Shown here piece after piece: positions 61,487-64,000 of a stretch of 64,000 nucleotides of DNA. Every line of letters starts with the position of its first letter. Positions within the stretch are counted from its first letter, which is position 1. The notes beneath the pieces are model-generated. The model had not been told where the DNA came from and ran no database searches. It saw nothing but the letters and a program-made list of their open reading frames with translations. The DNA is from Artemisia argyi. Its lineage: Eukaryota > Streptophyta > Magnoliopsida > Asterales > Asteraceae. The stretch covers positions 182,469,115-182,533,114 of the forward strand of contig CM060708.1 in the NCBI GenBank assembly GCA_030686995.1, in the 5' to 3' direction. A program made the translations under genes and the position numbers.

Positions 61487-63838
61487 TGTTGAGGCAACAT
61501 GATCAAGATCTTTTTATGTTTTAATGATGAAACACATAAAATAACAAATGTTAGCTCAAAATCGCCGGAGCCAATGTCTGCTCCTGGCGCACTGCCCGCG
61601 CGTCAACGCGCGGGTGACGCGCCAGGAGTCTGTATGGTTCCGGGCGAATTTTGAAAGTCGGCTTTACCCTTACCCGACAAATGTGGATCTTTCAATACAG
61701 GTATGAATATGTTATGTGCTTAATTGAGAACACTCGAAACGAGTTTTGAGATTTGAGAAATCCCATTTTTAGAACACCCATTTACGGGAAAATGCCAACT
61801 CATGTTTCTAACTATCGCCTCTAGCCAAGGCTTTTCTAAACTTAGGGATCTTGTATATTTCACGTAACATCGTGTTGAAGCATCCATATGCTCATATCCC
61901 GTGCTTACGTCTTCTCTAATTACGTAACGGGTTTACTCCCTTATTGGTCAAACTAAGTCAAAGGTCACTTTGCATAAACGCATCCTTTCCCACTTGGGTT
62001 ATGCTTTACATCAAAGCAAAGCACTTAACTTGTTTGAACCAAGGTATTAGTTGAGAACGTCGAGTCGTGGAAAGTTACGAGATATGAAACTATGGATTCT
62101 CAACGTTGTGTTACTTGAACTTATAAGTAACCTATGATTTTCTCAACTTATAATCTTAATTGTCTAAACCTTTTCTTCTTAATGACAATTAAATTATGCC
62201 TTAATCCTTTCTTAATCCTATTTATGCATAAGACAAAACCAATCATATCCAATCATATGCAAATCAAATATTCTCTTACACAATCTCTTACACCCTTACA
62301 TATTCCCTTACACACAACATCCTAACCATCCATTCCCTTACAACACATCCCAACTCTTCATTTTTAACACATGCCAATTGTTGGAAACCCTAATATGGCT
62401 CCTCTCATCCTAGCAATTGATTTCAAATTACAACACATCACAACCATCCATCCAAACCCTCATCTCTGTATCATCACATGGGTTTCATCCTAGCCATTGA
62501 ATTCAAACCAAAAAAATCCCAACCATTGATCTAACCTTTCCCCCCAAGCAAAATAGGCTCCCTTTGATCCCATCCATCCATTTCAAATGAAACCATCTCA
62601 ACCCTCCATTTCTCCTTCCCCCCCAAGCTAAGCATATTCCTTGGAATATCCTATTCAACCCTAACCTAGGCATACTTGATCTTAGCCATCCATTTCTAAT
62701 GAGATCATCTCATCCATCCACATTCACCACATGTCAAATTGTTTGAAAACCAAGGGAGGCTCCCTTTGATCCTAGCCATCCAATTCAAACCATTTCATCT
62801 CAACCCTCCATCACATTCTTCCCCCCCAAGCATTGGAATATTCCTTGGCATATTCTTTCTCTCTTTTCTATTCCATGTGAGGAGATACACTTCTACCCCT
62901 TCCAAATTACCCAATCTACACTTTAAACCCTTGGTAATTTGGTTTCTCTCAAGCACTTCACAAATGATTTCTAAATTGGCTATTTGAGTTGGTAAACCTT
63001 AGAATGATTAATGTTAAGGTTTAGTGTGAAGTACAATTGGGGGTTTAGCAAGGATAGGTATTTGTAAGATCCAAACACCCAACACTTGGGAAAAAGTTAC
63101 AGACGCCTAGCGCGCTGCCCGCGCGTTGACGCGCGGGTGACGCGCCGGCCTCGGTAAAATTTCTCAAGTTTGGGTTCTTGACCTATAAATACCACCCTTG
63201 CCTCTTTTATTCCTCACCCCTTGCCATTATTCTTTCTCTCTAAACACTCTCAAATATTTCAATCTCTCTATCTCAAATCTTGTGTTCTTGATATTTACAC
63301 TAACATCTTTGGAAGAACACATATCTTTGCAAGGGAAGAATCACAAGAACCTAATCCACTCTTGTGATTGTGTCGAGGGTCTTCTTTCTTATACCCTTTC
63401 TACTACAATCGAGTCTCTAGGTTAGGTTAGGACTTGATTGAACAAACACTTATTCATTCATCTATTTGTTTGTAAGGGAAGTCTTGTGTCTTGGTGACCA
63501 AGCCTAGATCATTGGGGATCTAGTTGGGGTTTGATACTTCCGGGTGGAAGTCTTGTTAGAGATTTGTGATCCTTAGGTAAAGTCGAATCGTGAGATTCTT
63601 TTGGGTGGTTTCCGAGGGCGGAATACCGTTGGTGAGTAACTCCTTCTTTGTGAGCATCAATATTGGTGAATATTGGTGGAGTGAATTGTAACGGTTTGTA
63701 GTCCACCGAAAGGATTATACTAGTAAATAGTATCGGAGTCGCAGATTCTTAACTGGACGTACGGATGGTATAAACCCCCATCCCAAACCAGTATATATCG
63801 TGGTGTCTTTCTTTACTCGCTTTATATACTTTTTTTGT
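61487..63838 (+). mobile_element. LTR related to the solo LTR at 32808-36851, incomplete
   Basis: Begins TGTTGAGGCAACATG and matches the other copy through long stretches (for example CTAGCCAAGGCTTTTCTAAAC, shared with few changes near 32952 and 61822). TATAAATA lies at 63184-63191. It carries two GC-rich hairpins CCCGCGCG / CGCGCGGG (61595-61614 and 63118-63137) and four to five degenerate repeats with AGGCTCCCTTTGATCC (62390-62830). It is cut at 63839 by an inverted LTR end, so its own 3' end and target duplication lie outside. No gene is inside. Confidence 0.7.
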
Positions 63839-64000
63839 TGATGCGTGGGAATCGCAACAGGCTTTACCTCTCGAGGGATCTCGAGAAGCTTACAACCCCC
63901 ACCAGGCAGTGTACCTGATCGTTGTAGTATAGTATAGTGACAAGTACCGGGGGATTGATCGTTCAGCTTAGGAATAGTGTCGCTAGGATTAGAAAACCTA
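63839..64000 (-). mobile_element. 3' end of an inverted LTR, cut by the window edge
   Basis: Starts TGATGCGTGG, the reverse complement of an LTR ending CCACGCATCA. Its minus strand is related to the last 170 bp of the solo LTR 35307-36735 (ACACTATTCC, TATACTATACTACAACG, GGTACACTGCCTGG). Five bases before it are TTTGT, a possible target duplication that cannot be checked here. Confidence 0.6.

Noticed and set aside
32808..63838. The two long LTR copies (32808-36851 and 61487-63838) as the two LTRs of one giant element
   Set aside because: The left copy has its own target duplication (ATTTC) and no primer site after it. The right copy starts inside the Tekay 3' LTR. The sequence between them belongs to other elements in mixed orientation.

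Overview
The window is nuclear DNA of a flowering plant, very probably a daisy-family (Asteraceae) eudicot. The base composition is AT-rich, the genes have spliced GT/AG introns, and about half of the window is transposon. The degenerate retroelement reading frame at 29966-30898 is of a kind I associate with Asteraceae genomes. I cannot name the species from sequence alone.

1-7289: a two-exon Myb/SANT-like gene on the minus strand, an orphan exon of ribosomal protein L35, a decayed coding-like block, and small repeats including a Stowaway-like MITE. 7290-10993: a 3.5 kb non-autonomous Helitron with both ends visible and a MITE inside it, followed 9 bp later by another MITE. 11294-29034: the gene-rich core. 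It holds a five-exon gene for an uncharacterised C2H2 zinc-finger protein (plus), a nine-exon PRD1 homologue for meiotic double-strand-break formation (minus, tail to tail with the zinc-finger gene, 198 bp between stop codons), and a twelve-exon SEC23 COPII-coat gene (minus). SEC23 is intact except for one in-frame TAG where a conserved Trp is expected.

29035-64000: nested LTR retrotransposons. The oldest layer I can follow is a broken Tekay/Del-type chromovirus on the plus strand (gag from about 37182, ending at 61249, with the start of its 3' LTR at 61287). Its gag is interrupted by a 3.7 kb solo LTR (37274-40972) and its integrase by a young, complete 16 kb Athila-like Ty3/Gypsy element on the minus strand (44117-60182; 4.1 and 4.6 kb LTRs, TSD GTGCT). 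To the left lie remains of a second minus-strand Gypsy element. Its LTR holds a solo LTR (32808-36851, TSD ATTTC), which itself holds another solo LTR (35307-36735, TSD GTTGT). A related LTR at 61487-63838 sits in the Tekay 3' LTR and is cut at the equivalent point by an oppositely oriented LTR that runs out of the window.

The three best-supported host genes act in different processes (unknown zinc-finger role, meiosis, secretion), so their proximity looks like ordinary plant synteny and not a functional cluster. I see no new multi-gene system. The most unusual items are the SEC23 nonsense codon, a 43-bp near-perfect inverted repeat in a zinc-finger gene intron, a TIR element abutting the PRD1 core promoter, the same-site opposite LTR insertions, and the loss of a catalytic Asp in the integrase of the otherwise young Athila-like element.
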